This document shows positions 52,177-59,971 of a stretch of 64,000 nucleotides of DNA, piece after piece. Under the pieces are notes generated by a model. It did no database searches. It was given only the letters and a program-made list of their open reading frames with translations, and had not been told where the DNA came from. The stretch's first letter is position 1. Every line of letters begins with the position of its first letter. A program made the translations under genes and the position numbers. The stretch is from JBEKCP01 sp049509515 (lineage in GTDB: Bacteria > Planctomycetota > Planctomycetia > Pirellulales > Thermoguttaceae): contig JBEKZV010000022.1 in the NCBI GenBank assembly GCA_049509515.1, positions 16,894 to 80,893 on the forward strand, in the 5' to 3' direction.

Positions 52177-54120
52177 ATGGGGACCAGGGGCGCGGGTTTC
52201 GGGTTCCGGGATTGGCTGGTGCTGGTGGGCTATTTCGTGGCCTGCACGGCTTTCGGACTGTGGGTCTCGCGGAGGGTCCGCACCAGCGGGGGCTACTTCC
52301 TCGGCGAGCGGAAGTTCCCCTGGTGGATCATGATCGGCCAGTCGTTCGGGACCGGCACGCACGCCGAGAACCCGGTGAGCCAGGCCGGGGCCACGTTCCA
52401 ATTCGGCTTCGCCACGATCTGGTACCAGTGGAAGAACATGCTCATCACGCCCTTCTACTGGCTGATGGCCCCCTGGTACCGCCGCAGCGAGCGGACCACG
52501 ATCGCGGAGATCGTCGAGGACCGCTACGGCCGCAGCCTGGCGCTGGTCTACACCCTGTATGCCCTCGCCGTCTTCGTCATGTGCCAGGGCGTGATGCTCA
52601 AGGGGGCCGGCAAGATCATTTCGGTCGCCACCGGCGGGGGCATCATCTCGCCCAACGGCGTGGTGGCCGCGCTGACCGTGGCCTTTCTTCTCTACAGCTT
52701 CTTCGGCGGCCTGGTGGCCGCGGCCTATACCGATTTCGTGCAGGGGTTTTTGATCATCGCGTTGTCGTTCATGCTCATCCCGGCCGGCCTGGAGGCCGTG
52801 GGCGGCTTTGCCGGGATGCGCGAGAGCCTCAGCGGCCGGTCGGTGGCCGAGTATGCCCGCCGGGTCGAGGCCGAATACGCCGACCGTATGCAGAAGCGCG
52901 CAGCGGCCGCTGCGGCGGGGGAGAGCCCCAAACCGCCCGCCATCCCCGGCGACGGCCGCGGCACCGCCGGATTCTTCGAGCTGTATAACGAGGCCAGCGG
53001 CGTGGACGCCTTCACCATCCTCATGCTCACGTTGAACGGCCTGATCGGCATCACCGCCCAGCCGCACACGCTGACGATGAACGCCACGGGGCGGAGCGAG
53101 CGGGCCGGACGCGTCGGCCAGACCTACGGCTCGATGGTCAAGCGGTTCTGCACGATCGGCTGGGCCTTGACCGGGCTGATCGTCGCCGCCCTGGTCATCC
53201 GGCAAACGGCCTACCTGGACGACAAGGAAAAGGCCTTCGGCTACGCCTGCCAGCAACTGCTCGGCCCCGGCTGGATCGGCCTGATGGTCTCCTGCGTGGT
53301 GGCGGCCAACATGTCGGCCTGCTCGAACCTGATGGTCAATGCCGGCGCCCTCTTCACGCGGAACATCTACAAGGAGTACGTCCACCCGGCCGCCGGCGAC
53401 CGGCAACTGTTGTTGGTGGGCCGCTGCTCCGGCCTGGGGCTGACACTGGGCAGCGTTGGCTTCGCCCTGCTGATCGGCGAGGTCCTGCAGGCATTTCTCT
53501 TCGCCGAGACCGCAGCGGCGCTGATGGGCATCATCATCGTCGGCGGGTTCCTCTGGAAACGCGGGAACCGCTACGGCGCGGGGGCGGCCCTCCTGGCCGC
53601 GTTCGGGGTGTACTACGTGCTGAACTTCCTCATGGCCCACCCCGCGCCCGGCGACCCCGCCAAGCTGGAAATGGACACCCTCCGCAGCGTGTGGGCCCAA
53701 TTGCAAACCGCCTGGTCCCACGGCCAGGTCTGGCAGTTCCTCCACACCCGCCGCCTGCTCTTGATCTATGAGTGGAAGCCCGTGCCCTACGCCTGGGCCA
53801 CCTTGGCCGGGTTCGCGTGTTTCATCGTGGTGAGTCTCGTCACGCGGCGCGAGCAGCCCGAGCGGATCGCGCAGTTCTTCGACAACCAGGATCGCTCGAC
53901 CGATCGCGAGGGGCTGCCCGACGGCCGCGTTAAGCCGCTGGCCGCCGAGCGCGGCCAGGAACTGCTGCTCTTGGACGCCCCCGGCTGGTTCACCGCCCGC
54001 CGCTGGCAAGGCTGCTTCCGCCGCTACCGCGAGGACCTGGTGGGCTTCGTGTTGGCCTGGGGCGTGGTCGCCCTGCTCGTGCTGGCCGCCTGGGGCCTGA
54101 TGCAGATCGGGCGGCACTAA
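52177..54120 (+). CDS. Sodium:solute symporter family protein
   Basis: A 647-aa inner-membrane transporter of the SSS family, driving uptake of sugars, amino acids or similar with sodium. About 13 hydrophobic segments are visible. The N-terminal RDWLVLVGYFVACTAFGLWV is followed by YFLGERKFPWWIMIGQSFGT, the family's signature region before TM2. SACSNLMVNAGALFTRNIYK is the conserved TM8-loop motif. A soluble loop near 225-265 (EAEYADRMQKRAAAAAAGES) and a cytosolic stretch near 555-610 are extra. AAGGAG precedes the ATG at 52177. Its position between a transglutaminase and a rhamnosidase suggests uptake of sugars such as rhamnose, but this is inference. Confidence 0.92.
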   Translation: MGTRGAGFGFRDWLVLVGYFVACTAFGLWVSRRVRTSGGYFLGERKFPWWIMIGQSFGTGTHAENPVSQAGATFQFGFATIWYQWKNMLITPFYWLMAPWYRRSERTTIAEIVEDRYGRSLALVYTLYALAVFVMCQGVMLKGAGKIISVATGGGIISPNGVVAALTVAFLLYSFFGGLVAAAYTDFVQGFLIIALSFMLIPAGLEAVGGFAGMRESLSGRSVAEYARRVEAEYADRMQKRAAAAAAGESPKPPAIPGDGRGTAGFFELYNEASGVDAFTILMLTLNGLIGITAQPHTLTMNATGRSERAGRVGQTYGSMVKRFCTIGWALTGLIVAALVIRQTAYLDDKEKAFGYACQQLLGPGWIGLMVSCVVAANMSACSNLMVNAGALFTRNIYKEYVHPAAGDRQLLLVGRCSGLGLTLGSVGFALLIGEVLQAFLFAETAAALMGIIIVGGFLWKRGNRYGAGAALLAAFGVYYVLNFLMAHPAPGDPAKLEMDTLRSVWAQLQTAWSHGQVWQFLHTRRLLLIYEWKPVPYAWATLAGFACFIVVSLVTRREQPERIAQFFDNQDRSTDREGLPDGRVKPLAAERGQELLLLDAPGWFTARRWQGCFRRYREDLVGFVLAWGVVALLVLAAWGLMQIGRH

Positions 54121-54204
54121 GGATGAAGGATGAGGGATGAAGGATGAGGCAGCAAGGATGAGGGATGAAGGATGAAGGATGAGGGATGAAGGATGGGGGA
54201 TGAA
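54121..54204. repeat. Heptanucleotide tandem array (GGATGAA/GGATGAG type)
   Basis: Twelve consecutive 7-base units, mostly GGATGAA or GGATGAG with one GCAGCAA, occupy exactly 84 bases. The array begins at the base after the TAA of the symporter gene. Confidence 0.85.
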
Positions 54205-54285
54205 AATAGCCGGCGGCTAACAGCCGCCGGAAGGAACCCGCGCACCTCAACCCCGAAAACGCGAATCCCTTCCGAGGCCGTCACC

Positions 54286-57057
54286 GTGCGAGCGCTTACA
54301 ACCACATTGTTGCTCTTGACCCTGCTGGCGCCGTGCCTCGCAGCCGTCGCCGGCGACCATTGGCCTATCATGCCGGCCCGGCTGCGGTGTGAGTACCAGG
54401 AAGACCCGATCGCCGTCGAGGCTGCCCGGCCGCGGCTGAGCTGGATCTGCCGACTGCTGGGCGAGCCGCCCGGCACCGGAAGCTGCGGCCAGCGGCAGAC
54501 GGCTTACGAGATCGTGGTGGCCTCCAGCGGAGCCCTCTTGCAGCAAGAGGCCGGCGACTTGTGGCATAGCGGGAAAGTGGCTTCGGACCAGAGCATCCAC
54601 GTGGAGTACGCAGGCCGGCCGCTGGAGTCCCGCCGGCAATACTTCTGGAAGGTGCGGCTGTGGGACCAGGACGGCCGGGCATCGGGCTGGAGCACGCCGG
54701 CCTCGTTCGGCATGGGACTGCTCGCGCCGGCCGATTGGCAAGCGCGGTGGATCGCCGCCGGCACGCCGCCGCAGGACAAGACCGCCGACGGGCGGCCGCT
54801 GCCCATCTTCCGCCGCGAGTTCGAGGTGGCCAAGCCCGTTCGCCGGGCCGTGGTCTACGTGTGCGGGCTGGGGCACTACGAATTGCACCTGGACGGGCAA
54901 AAGGTTGGCGACCACGAGCTCGACCCCGGCTGGACCCACTACCGCAAGACGTGCCTCTACGCCGCTTACGACGTCACCGAACGGCTCATCTCGGGCCGCC
55001 ATGCGCTGGGAGTGATGCTCGGCAACGGCATGTACAACGTGGCCGGGGGCCGGTACGTCAAGTTCCGCGGCTCCTTCGGCCCGCCGAAGCTGATCCTGCA
55101 GCTCCACGTCGACTACGACGACGGCAGTGAGAGCGTGGTGGCCACCGACGGCTCGTGGCGGACGGTCCCGGGCCCCATCGTCTTTTCCTGCACCTACGGC
55201 GGCGAGGATTACGACGCCCGCCGGGAGGTGCCGGGTTGGGACCGCCCGGGACTGGACGACGCGGCCTGGGCGGCCGCCCGGGTCGTCGAGGGGCCCGGCG
55301 GCGTGCTCCGCGCGCAGCAGGCCCCGCCGATCAAGATCATCGAGCAACTCCAAAGCGTGCGGGTCACGCAGCCGCGGCCGGGAATCTTCGTCTACGACCT
55401 GGGCCGGAACTTCTCCGGCTGGCCGCGCCTGTCCGTGTCGGGACCGGCCGGCGCGACCATCAAGTTGACTCCCGGCGAACTCCTCGACGGCGCCGGCCTG
55501 GTCTCGCAGGAAAGCTCCGGCGGCCCGGTCTCGTTCTCCTACACCCTTCGCGGCGGCAGGGGGGAGCAGTGGACGCCCCGCTTCTCCTACTACGGCTTCC
55601 GCTACGTGCGGGTCGAGGGCGGCGTGCCGGCAGGCGACCACCAGGCCCCCGCCTCGCTACCCCGCGTGGCCGACGTGCGGGGGCAGTTTCTGCACAGCTC
55701 GGCTGAGCCGGCCGGCGGGTTCGAGTGTTCCGATCCCCTGATCAATCGCATCCACCGCCTGATCGTCGCCGCGATCCAAAGCAATCTGCAGAGCGTGCTC
55801 ACCGACTGCCCGCACCGCGAGAAGCTGGGCTGGCTGGAGGTCTCGCACCTCTTGGCGCGGGGGATCATGTACAACTACGACGTTGCCGGACTGTACGCCA
55901 AGATTTCGCAAGACATGGCGGAGGCGCAGACCGCCGACGGGTTGGTTCCCGACACCGCCCCGGAGTACGCGATTCATCCCGGCGGCTTCCGTGACTCGCC
56001 CGAGTGGGGCAGCGCCAGCCTGATCGCCCCCTGGCAGGTCTGGCAGATGTACGGCGACCGCAGCCTGCTGGAGCGGCACTACGGCGTGATGCGGCGTTAC
56101 GTCGATTACTTGGCGGGCAAGTCCCACAGGCACGTCGTGGCGCACGGGCTGGGCGACTGGTACGACATCGGGCCGCGCGGCCCGGGCGCTTCGCAGTTGA
56201 CCTCGCCGGGCCTGACCGCCACGGCCACGTACTACGCGGACCTGGTGATCCTTGCCGAGACCGCCCGGCACCTGGGCAAGGCCGAGGACGCGCGGCGCTA
56301 CGGCGGCCTGGCCGCGGAGGTCCGCGCCGCGTTCCAGGACAAGTTCTTCCATGCCCCCAGCAACCTGTATGACCGCGGCAGCCAGGCGGCGCAGGCCATG
56401 CCGCTGGTCCTGGGCCTGGTGGAAGCGGACCGCCGCGAGGCCGTGGCGGAGAACCTCGTGCGGGCGATCCGCGGAGGCGGCAACCGGGTCACCGCCGGCG
56501 ACGTGGGCTTCATGTACGTGGTCCGCGCACTGTCCGACGCCGACCGCGGCGACGTGCTCTGCGACATGGTCCGCCAGCCGGAGGGCCCCGGCTATGCCGA
56601 CCAGCTCCGCAAAGGCGCCACCACGCTCACCGAGGCCTGGGACGCCGACCGGCGGAGCTCGCAGAACCATTGCATGCTCGGGCACGCGGAGGAGTGGTTC
56701 TATCGCGGACTGGCGGGGATCGCCCCCGACCCCGCCGGCCCGGGCTTCAAGCGGTTCGTGCTCCGGCCGCAGCCGGTGGGCGGCCTGACCTGGGTCCGCG
56801 CCCACTACGACTCGGTACACGGCCGCATCGCCAGCCACTGGCGGATCGAGGGGGGCCGGTTCCTTTGGGAGATTACCGTGCCGCCCAACACCACGGCCAC
56901 GGTCCACCTACCCGCCAAGGACCCCGCGGGCGTGCTCGTCGGCGGCCGTCCGGCCGCGGCGGCCGAAGGCGTGCGGCTGCTGGAGCGGGGCCGGGAGCGG
57001 ACGGTGTACGAGGTGCCCTCCGGCAGCTACGAGTTCTCCGCCGGGATCGGCCGGTGA
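54286..57057 (+). CDS. Secreted GH78 alpha-L-rhamnosidase
   Basis: A 923-aa exported inverting glycosidase removing terminal alpha-rhamnose. The start is GTG 54286, with GAGG upstream and a signal peptide VRALTTTLLLLTLLAPCLAA. Domain order is an N-terminal Ig-like module (about 30-170), then a rhamnosidase beta-sandwich (about 175-330: YVCGLGHYELHLDGQKVGDH, NGMYNVAGGRYVKFRGSFGP). The (alpha/alpha)6 barrel (about 480-840) includes LTDCPHREKLGWLEVSHLLA with the acid Glu, GLGDWYDIGPRGPG, and TTLTEAWDADRRSSQNHCML with the base-region Glu. A C-terminal beta domain closes it. Pectin side chains or ulvan-like polymers are plausible substrates. Confidence 0.95.
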   Translation: MRALTTTLLLLTLLAPCLAAVAGDHWPIMPARLRCEYQEDPIAVEAARPRLSWICRLLGEPPGTGSCGQRQTAYEIVVASSGALLQQEAGDLWHSGKVASDQSIHVEYAGRPLESRRQYFWKVRLWDQDGRASGWSTPASFGMGLLAPADWQARWIAAGTPPQDKTADGRPLPIFRREFEVAKPVRRAVVYVCGLGHYELHLDGQKVGDHELDPGWTHYRKTCLYAAYDVTERLISGRHALGVMLGNGMYNVAGGRYVKFRGSFGPPKLILQLHVDYDDGSESVVATDGSWRTVPGPIVFSCTYGGEDYDARREVPGWDRPGLDDAAWAAARVVEGPGGVLRAQQAPPIKIIEQLQSVRVTQPRPGIFVYDLGRNFSGWPRLSVSGPAGATIKLTPGELLDGAGLVSQESSGGPVSFSYTLRGGRGEQWTPRFSYYGFRYVRVEGGVPAGDHQAPASLPRVADVRGQFLHSSAEPAGGFECSDPLINRIHRLIVAAIQSNLQSVLTDCPHREKLGWLEVSHLLARGIMYNYDVAGLYAKISQDMAEAQTADGLVPDTAPEYAIHPGGFRDSPEWGSASLIAPWQVWQMYGDRSLLERHYGVMRRYVDYLAGKSHRHVVAHGLGDWYDIGPRGPGASQLTSPGLTATATYYADLVILAETARHLGKAEDARRYGGLAAEVRAAFQDKFFHAPSNLYDRGSQAAQAMPLVLGLVEADRREAVAENLVRAIRGGGNRVTAGDVGFMYVVRALSDADRGDVLCDMVRQPEGPGYADQLRKGATTLTEAWDADRRSSQNHCMLGHAEEWFYRGLAGIAPDPAGPGFKRFVLRPQPVGGLTWVRAHYDSVHGRIASHWRIEGGRFLWEITVPPNTTATVHLPAKDPAGVLVGGRPAAAAEGVRLLERGRERTVYEVPSGSYEFSAGIGR

Positions 57058-57102
57058 ACGGATTAGCCGCCAGAGAGCGTTAGTTTACCGGCATCGTATC
57101 CA

Positions 57103-57280
57103 GCACGCTCCGAGGCTGTGAGTCTTTGTAGGGTGGGTCGACGGGCACCGTGCGCAGCATGGTCGGCGAGCCCCACCACAAGAGTTCGTCCGAAGAATGG
57201 TGGGGCTCGCTGCGCTCGACCCACCCTACACGTTGCGTCCGGTAAATGGGAAACGAAAGACTCCCAACCTCGCCGCGTGC
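57103..57280. mobile_element. Palindromic repeat copy E, long form, reverse orientation
   Basis: The core is 57128-57229. Outer inverted ends read CACGCTCCGAGGCTGTGAGT on the left and mirror ACTCCCAACCTCGCCGCGTG on the right, giving about 178 bases in all. The core is inverted relative to copies C and F. It lies 45 bases beyond the rhamnosidase stop; nothing else is seen in the gap to 57374. Confidence 0.8.
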
Positions 57281-57374
57281 CGCCCGAAAAAGCGTCACAC
57301 CGGCAACGCCGAGCATGCTGCGCACGATGCCCGGTGCCGGATGCACGTCCGCCGGCTACGCCGGTCACGGTCCC

Positions 57375-57755
57375 TCAGAACCCAGGGGAAGCGGCGCGGG
57401 GGCCGAGGGAGTAGAAGCGATACGGGGAGACGCGGCGCCACTCGGGGTTGTTGAAGTGGTAATTCGAGTAATATCCGGAGGTGTAGTACCCGGGATAGTA
57501 CGGATGGTACGTGTAGTACGGAGACGGAGTTGAATCCGGAGGCCCCCAGGGAAACGGGGCCGGAGCGGAATCTCGGGACCATACCGGTCCGCCGTAGTAA
57601 ATCAGCCCTTGGACGGGCATTACCGCCGCCTGAGCAGGCGCACTATTGGGAAGGATCACGGCCGGCGAAATGGAAAACGGCCCATCCGCCTGAGCGGGAA
57701 CCGCCCCGACGGCCAGAAGCCCTAACGCAGCCAAGACGAATGCCGTGTGTCGCAT
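57375..57755 (-). CDS. Small secreted Tyr/Pro-rich protein
   Basis: A 126-aa exported protein. GAGAGGAG precedes the ATG at 57755, and a signal peptide follows (MRHTAFVLAALGLLAVGAVP, cleaved near AQA-DG). The mature part is rich in Pro, Tyr, Ser and Asn, with a tyrosine-dense stretch SPYYTYHPYYPGYYTSGYYS. No family is known to me; such compositions occur in matrix, adhesin or shell-like proteins. A sigma-54-like promoter with two upstream palindromes precedes it, so it is probably switched on by an enhancer-binding activator rather than made constantly. Confidence 0.7.
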   Translation of the reverse strand: MRHTAFVLAALGLLAVGAVPAQADGPFSISPAVILPNSAPAQAAVMPVQGLIYYGGPVWSRDSAPAPFPWGPPDSTPSPYYTYHPYYPGYYTSGYYSNYHFNNPEWRRVSPYRFYSLGPRAASPGF

Positions 57756-57871
57756 GGGAAATCTCCTCTCGGGCAAGTAGGTATGTCTCAAAACGGGCGG
57801 AATTGCGGCGGGCGCAATTGCCGCGCGGAACCGATCTCACGGATCCAACTGAAGCCTACGTCGGAAATCGC

Positions 57872-57887
57872 TGCAAACGCCGCGCCG
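57872..57887 (-). promoter_or_regulatory. Sigma-54-type promoter of the Tyr/Pro-rich protein gene
   Basis: The minus strand reads CGGCGCGGCGTTTGCA, 10 of 12 positions of TGGCACG-N4-TTGCA, with the invariant GG (-24) and GC (-12) at correct spacing. The start would be near 57861, about 105 bases before the ATG. Confidence 0.5.
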
Positions 57888-57929
57888 GCGACGCGAAGAG
57901 CGCCGAAGCCGCTGAGCCTTCAGGCGGCT

Positions 57930-57967
57930 GCGACAAACTGTCGCGCCAGGGTGCGACACTGTGTCGC
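57930..57967. promoter_or_regulatory. Paired operator-like palindromes (GCGACA-N3-TGTCGC)
   Basis: Two perfect 15-base palindromes, GCGACAAACTGTCGC (57930-57944) and GCGACACTGTGTCGC (57953-57967), lie 23 bases apart centre to centre. They sit about 70-105 bases upstream of the predicted sigma-54 start, where enhancer-binding proteins usually bind. The rest of 57756-58297 holds one further hairpin (TGGCAT/ATGCCA, 58119-58138) and the promoter below. Confidence 0.6.
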
Positions 57968-58210
57968 CGAAGAAAGAAATCGGGCGCGATGGCCCGACGC
58001 CCCTAGAAGAAGGGAAACGAGAACGGCGATTTGGCTCCTCGCTGTTGGGCCGGGCCCGGGGTTAGACCTTCAATATTAGCTATTGGTGCCGCCGCCACTC
58101 GCTGTCGCTCGAAACCTGGCATGGGAAAAGATGCCAGGGACTGTTTTCAGGCACGAGACGACGAAAACAACGGTTCCTGCCACCTTTTCCCACCCCGTCG
58201 GCGGAACCGC

Positions 58211-58240
58211 TTGCCGGCCCCCGGCGGCAAGTGCTATACT
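58211..58240 (+). promoter_or_regulatory. Promoter of the DUF1559 gene
   Basis: TTGCCG (58211-58216), 18 bases, then TGCTATACT with TATACT at 58235-58240. The leader is about 50 bases. Confidence 0.5.
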
Positions 58241-58297
58241 ACAAATCACTCGGGCTCTGCTATCCGCACTCTTCCCCTGGCAGCAAGGGGGTTTCCG

Positions 58298-59002
58298 ATG
58301 AACCGGCGTCTCTCGCCCATCGACGTGCTTGTGCTCCTGTTCCTTGGCCTCGTGACCGCGGCGGTCCTGCTGCCGGGGTGCGGTGGCGAACGCGAAGCCT
58401 CGCGCCGTGCCCAGTGCTCGAATTACCAAAAGCAGCCTTGCCTGGGATTACAGTGGTTCGAGAATGCGCACAAGCATTTTCCCGGGTACAAGCAGGAACT
58501 GGCCGGACGGGACGTCGGTTGGCCGGTAATACTCCTACCGCACCTCGACCGCCCGGATCTGTGGAACACGTGGAAAGAGGGCAAGCCGAAGAAGACGTTA
58601 TTGCGACTTATGTTCTGCCGCTCCGACTGGCCCCCGACGGCCCTCGGCCTCGGGCCCGAGGATGGGCCCTGCTCCTATACCGTGAACACCAAGGTCTGCA
58701 TGGACGGAAAGGGCCTGTCGCTGGATTACGTCAGCTCGCATGATGGCATCGCGACCACCCTCCTCACCGGCGAGAACCTGAGAATCGACAAGGCGCACGA
58801 GTGGTGGCACACGGACCCGGCGAGGGTCGGCTTTACGGTCGGGCCCATGGCGGACAATATCCGCTCGAACCACGGCGGCGGGGCCGTGGTCAGTTGGTGC
58901 GACGGCCACGTCTCCTTCCTGCGCGACGACATCGGCGACGATCTCTACAGCGCCCTCGTCACCGCCGACGGCGGCGAGAAAGTGGACGAAAGCGAGCTGT
59001 AG
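58298..59002 (+). CDS. DUF1559 (SBP_bac_10-like) pseudopilin-type protein
   Basis: A 234-aa protein of the family that is massively expanded in Planctomycetota. AAGGGGG seven bases upstream fixes the ATG at 58298. The N terminus RRLSPIDVLVLLFLGLVTAA keeps a basic-then-hydrophobic pilin-like helix but lacks the usual GFTLVELLVVI cleavage motif; a lipobox-like LLPGC follows. The family core is present: CSNYQKQPCLGLQWFENAHK, then NHGGGAVVSWCDGHVSFLRD, the H-X9-DG motif near the C terminus. Function in the family is unknown; surface or pilus-like assemblies are proposed. Confidence 0.88.
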   Translation: MNRRLSPIDVLVLLFLGLVTAAVLLPGCGGEREASRRAQCSNYQKQPCLGLQWFENAHKHFPGYKQELAGRDVGWPVILLPHLDRPDLWNTWKEGKPKKTLLRLMFCRSDWPPTALGLGPEDGPCSYTVNTKVCMDGKGLSLDYVSSHDGIATTLLTGENLRIDKAHEWWHTDPARVGFTVGPMADNIRSNHGGGAVVSWCDGHVSFLRDDIGDDLYSALVTADGGEKVDESEL

Positions 59003-59177
59003 CCCAGATCACTCCTGGAGGTGTGCCACTGCGGGGTCGCAGGCCCGCGCCGAACTTTTCCCCCTCTCCCCCCTTCTCTTTTCCTTTGCGCCCTGGCGGC
59101 TTTGCGCCTTTGCGTGGAAACAAGAACCGGATAACCCGTTTCTTACGAACGCCCCGCTTCCAAACGACCCGCTCTCA

Positions 59178-59336
59178 TCAGCGCGCTTCGCCCTCATCGT
59201 CGGGAACGGAGAACTCGATTCTCTGGCGGAACCAGCGGGTCTTCCAGGCCCCGTAGGCGAAACCGCCGGCCAGCCAGGCCAGGCCGGCAACCAGAAAAAG
59301 GAACACCAACGCGATCGCCACTCTCCGTCGTCTCAC
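59178..59336 (-). pseudogene. Duplicated C-terminal fragment of the APC permease
   Basis: A 52-codon frame from GTG 59336 encodes VAGLAWLAGGFAYGAWKTRW then FRQRIEFSVPDDEGEAR. It is nearly the same as the last TM segment and tail of the permease encoded from 61540 to 59972 (FRNKIEFSVPDDESD). The nucleotide similarity extends beyond the frame on the 3' side, so this is a DNA duplication rather than convergence. A purine-rich site (AAGGTGG) precedes the GTG, so a one-TM micro-protein might be made, but a dead fragment is the simpler reading. Confidence 0.7.
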
Positions 59337-59971
59337 CTGACACCACCTTTCATGTTGCGGGCGACTTGCCGCCCTGGAATCGGAGCAAAAGCAGGGAATC
59401 CCCGGCGCACGGAGCGGGGAGGGTCGGCCCAAGAGCTGGGCCAATCTCAAGGGGAACGCGGGAGCAAGCGACGCTGCCTCACTTGGTTCGCGGCGGAACC
59501 GACCGGCAAGCGCCCCATATTACCGCGGGGCACCCGTCTCGGTTTCCTCCTTTGGCGACAACGGGGCCAAGGAACTCCCGCATTTTGCCCCCCCCGCAAT
59601 TTGTCAAGCAGTTTGCGCAGGGGCCTGTTGAAAGTGGATAATCGCTACACCTGAAGAGGGGGTAAGATTGCCCGTCTTTACATCAGCCGGGGCACCGTAT
59701 CCGCGCCACACGCGTTTCACGCGCGGAGCACCGCCGGCCGTGTTCGTCGATGGGCGGAAAGCATGGGAAGGCCCAGTGGGTGGGAATCTTCACGCAAAGG
59801 CGCCAAGCCGCAAAGGCGCCAAGCGACCGCAGAAGGTGCTATGTGGCTTCCATCCCGCCGCCTCAGGCCCCTCCGTTTTTCCTTCTCTTCGCGCCCTTGC
59901 GGCTTTGCGCCTTTTGCGTGGAAACAAGAACCGATCAGCCGTTTTCCAAGAACGGCCCGGCCTAGTGCCGA
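59337..59971. other. Intergenic region between permease tail copies
   Basis: No gene is supported here. It holds a palindromic repeat near 59788-59926, whose left end is a 15-16-base direct repeat of CGCAAAGGCGCCAAG. Its right end, GCGGCTTTGCGCC...GCGTGG, recurs near 59086-59118. Confidence 0.5.
59788..59926. repeat. Palindromic GCAAAGGCGC repeat
   Basis: The left end TTCACGCAAAGGCGCCAAGC and the right end GGCTTTGCGCCTTTTGCGTGG are inverted copies. The right half alone recurs at 59086-59119 as part of the permease-tail duplication. Confidence 0.65.

Noticed and set aside
54121..54204. Possible CRISPR array
   Set aside because: Units are 7 bases and contiguous, with no spacers of 25-40 bases and no cas genes in the window.
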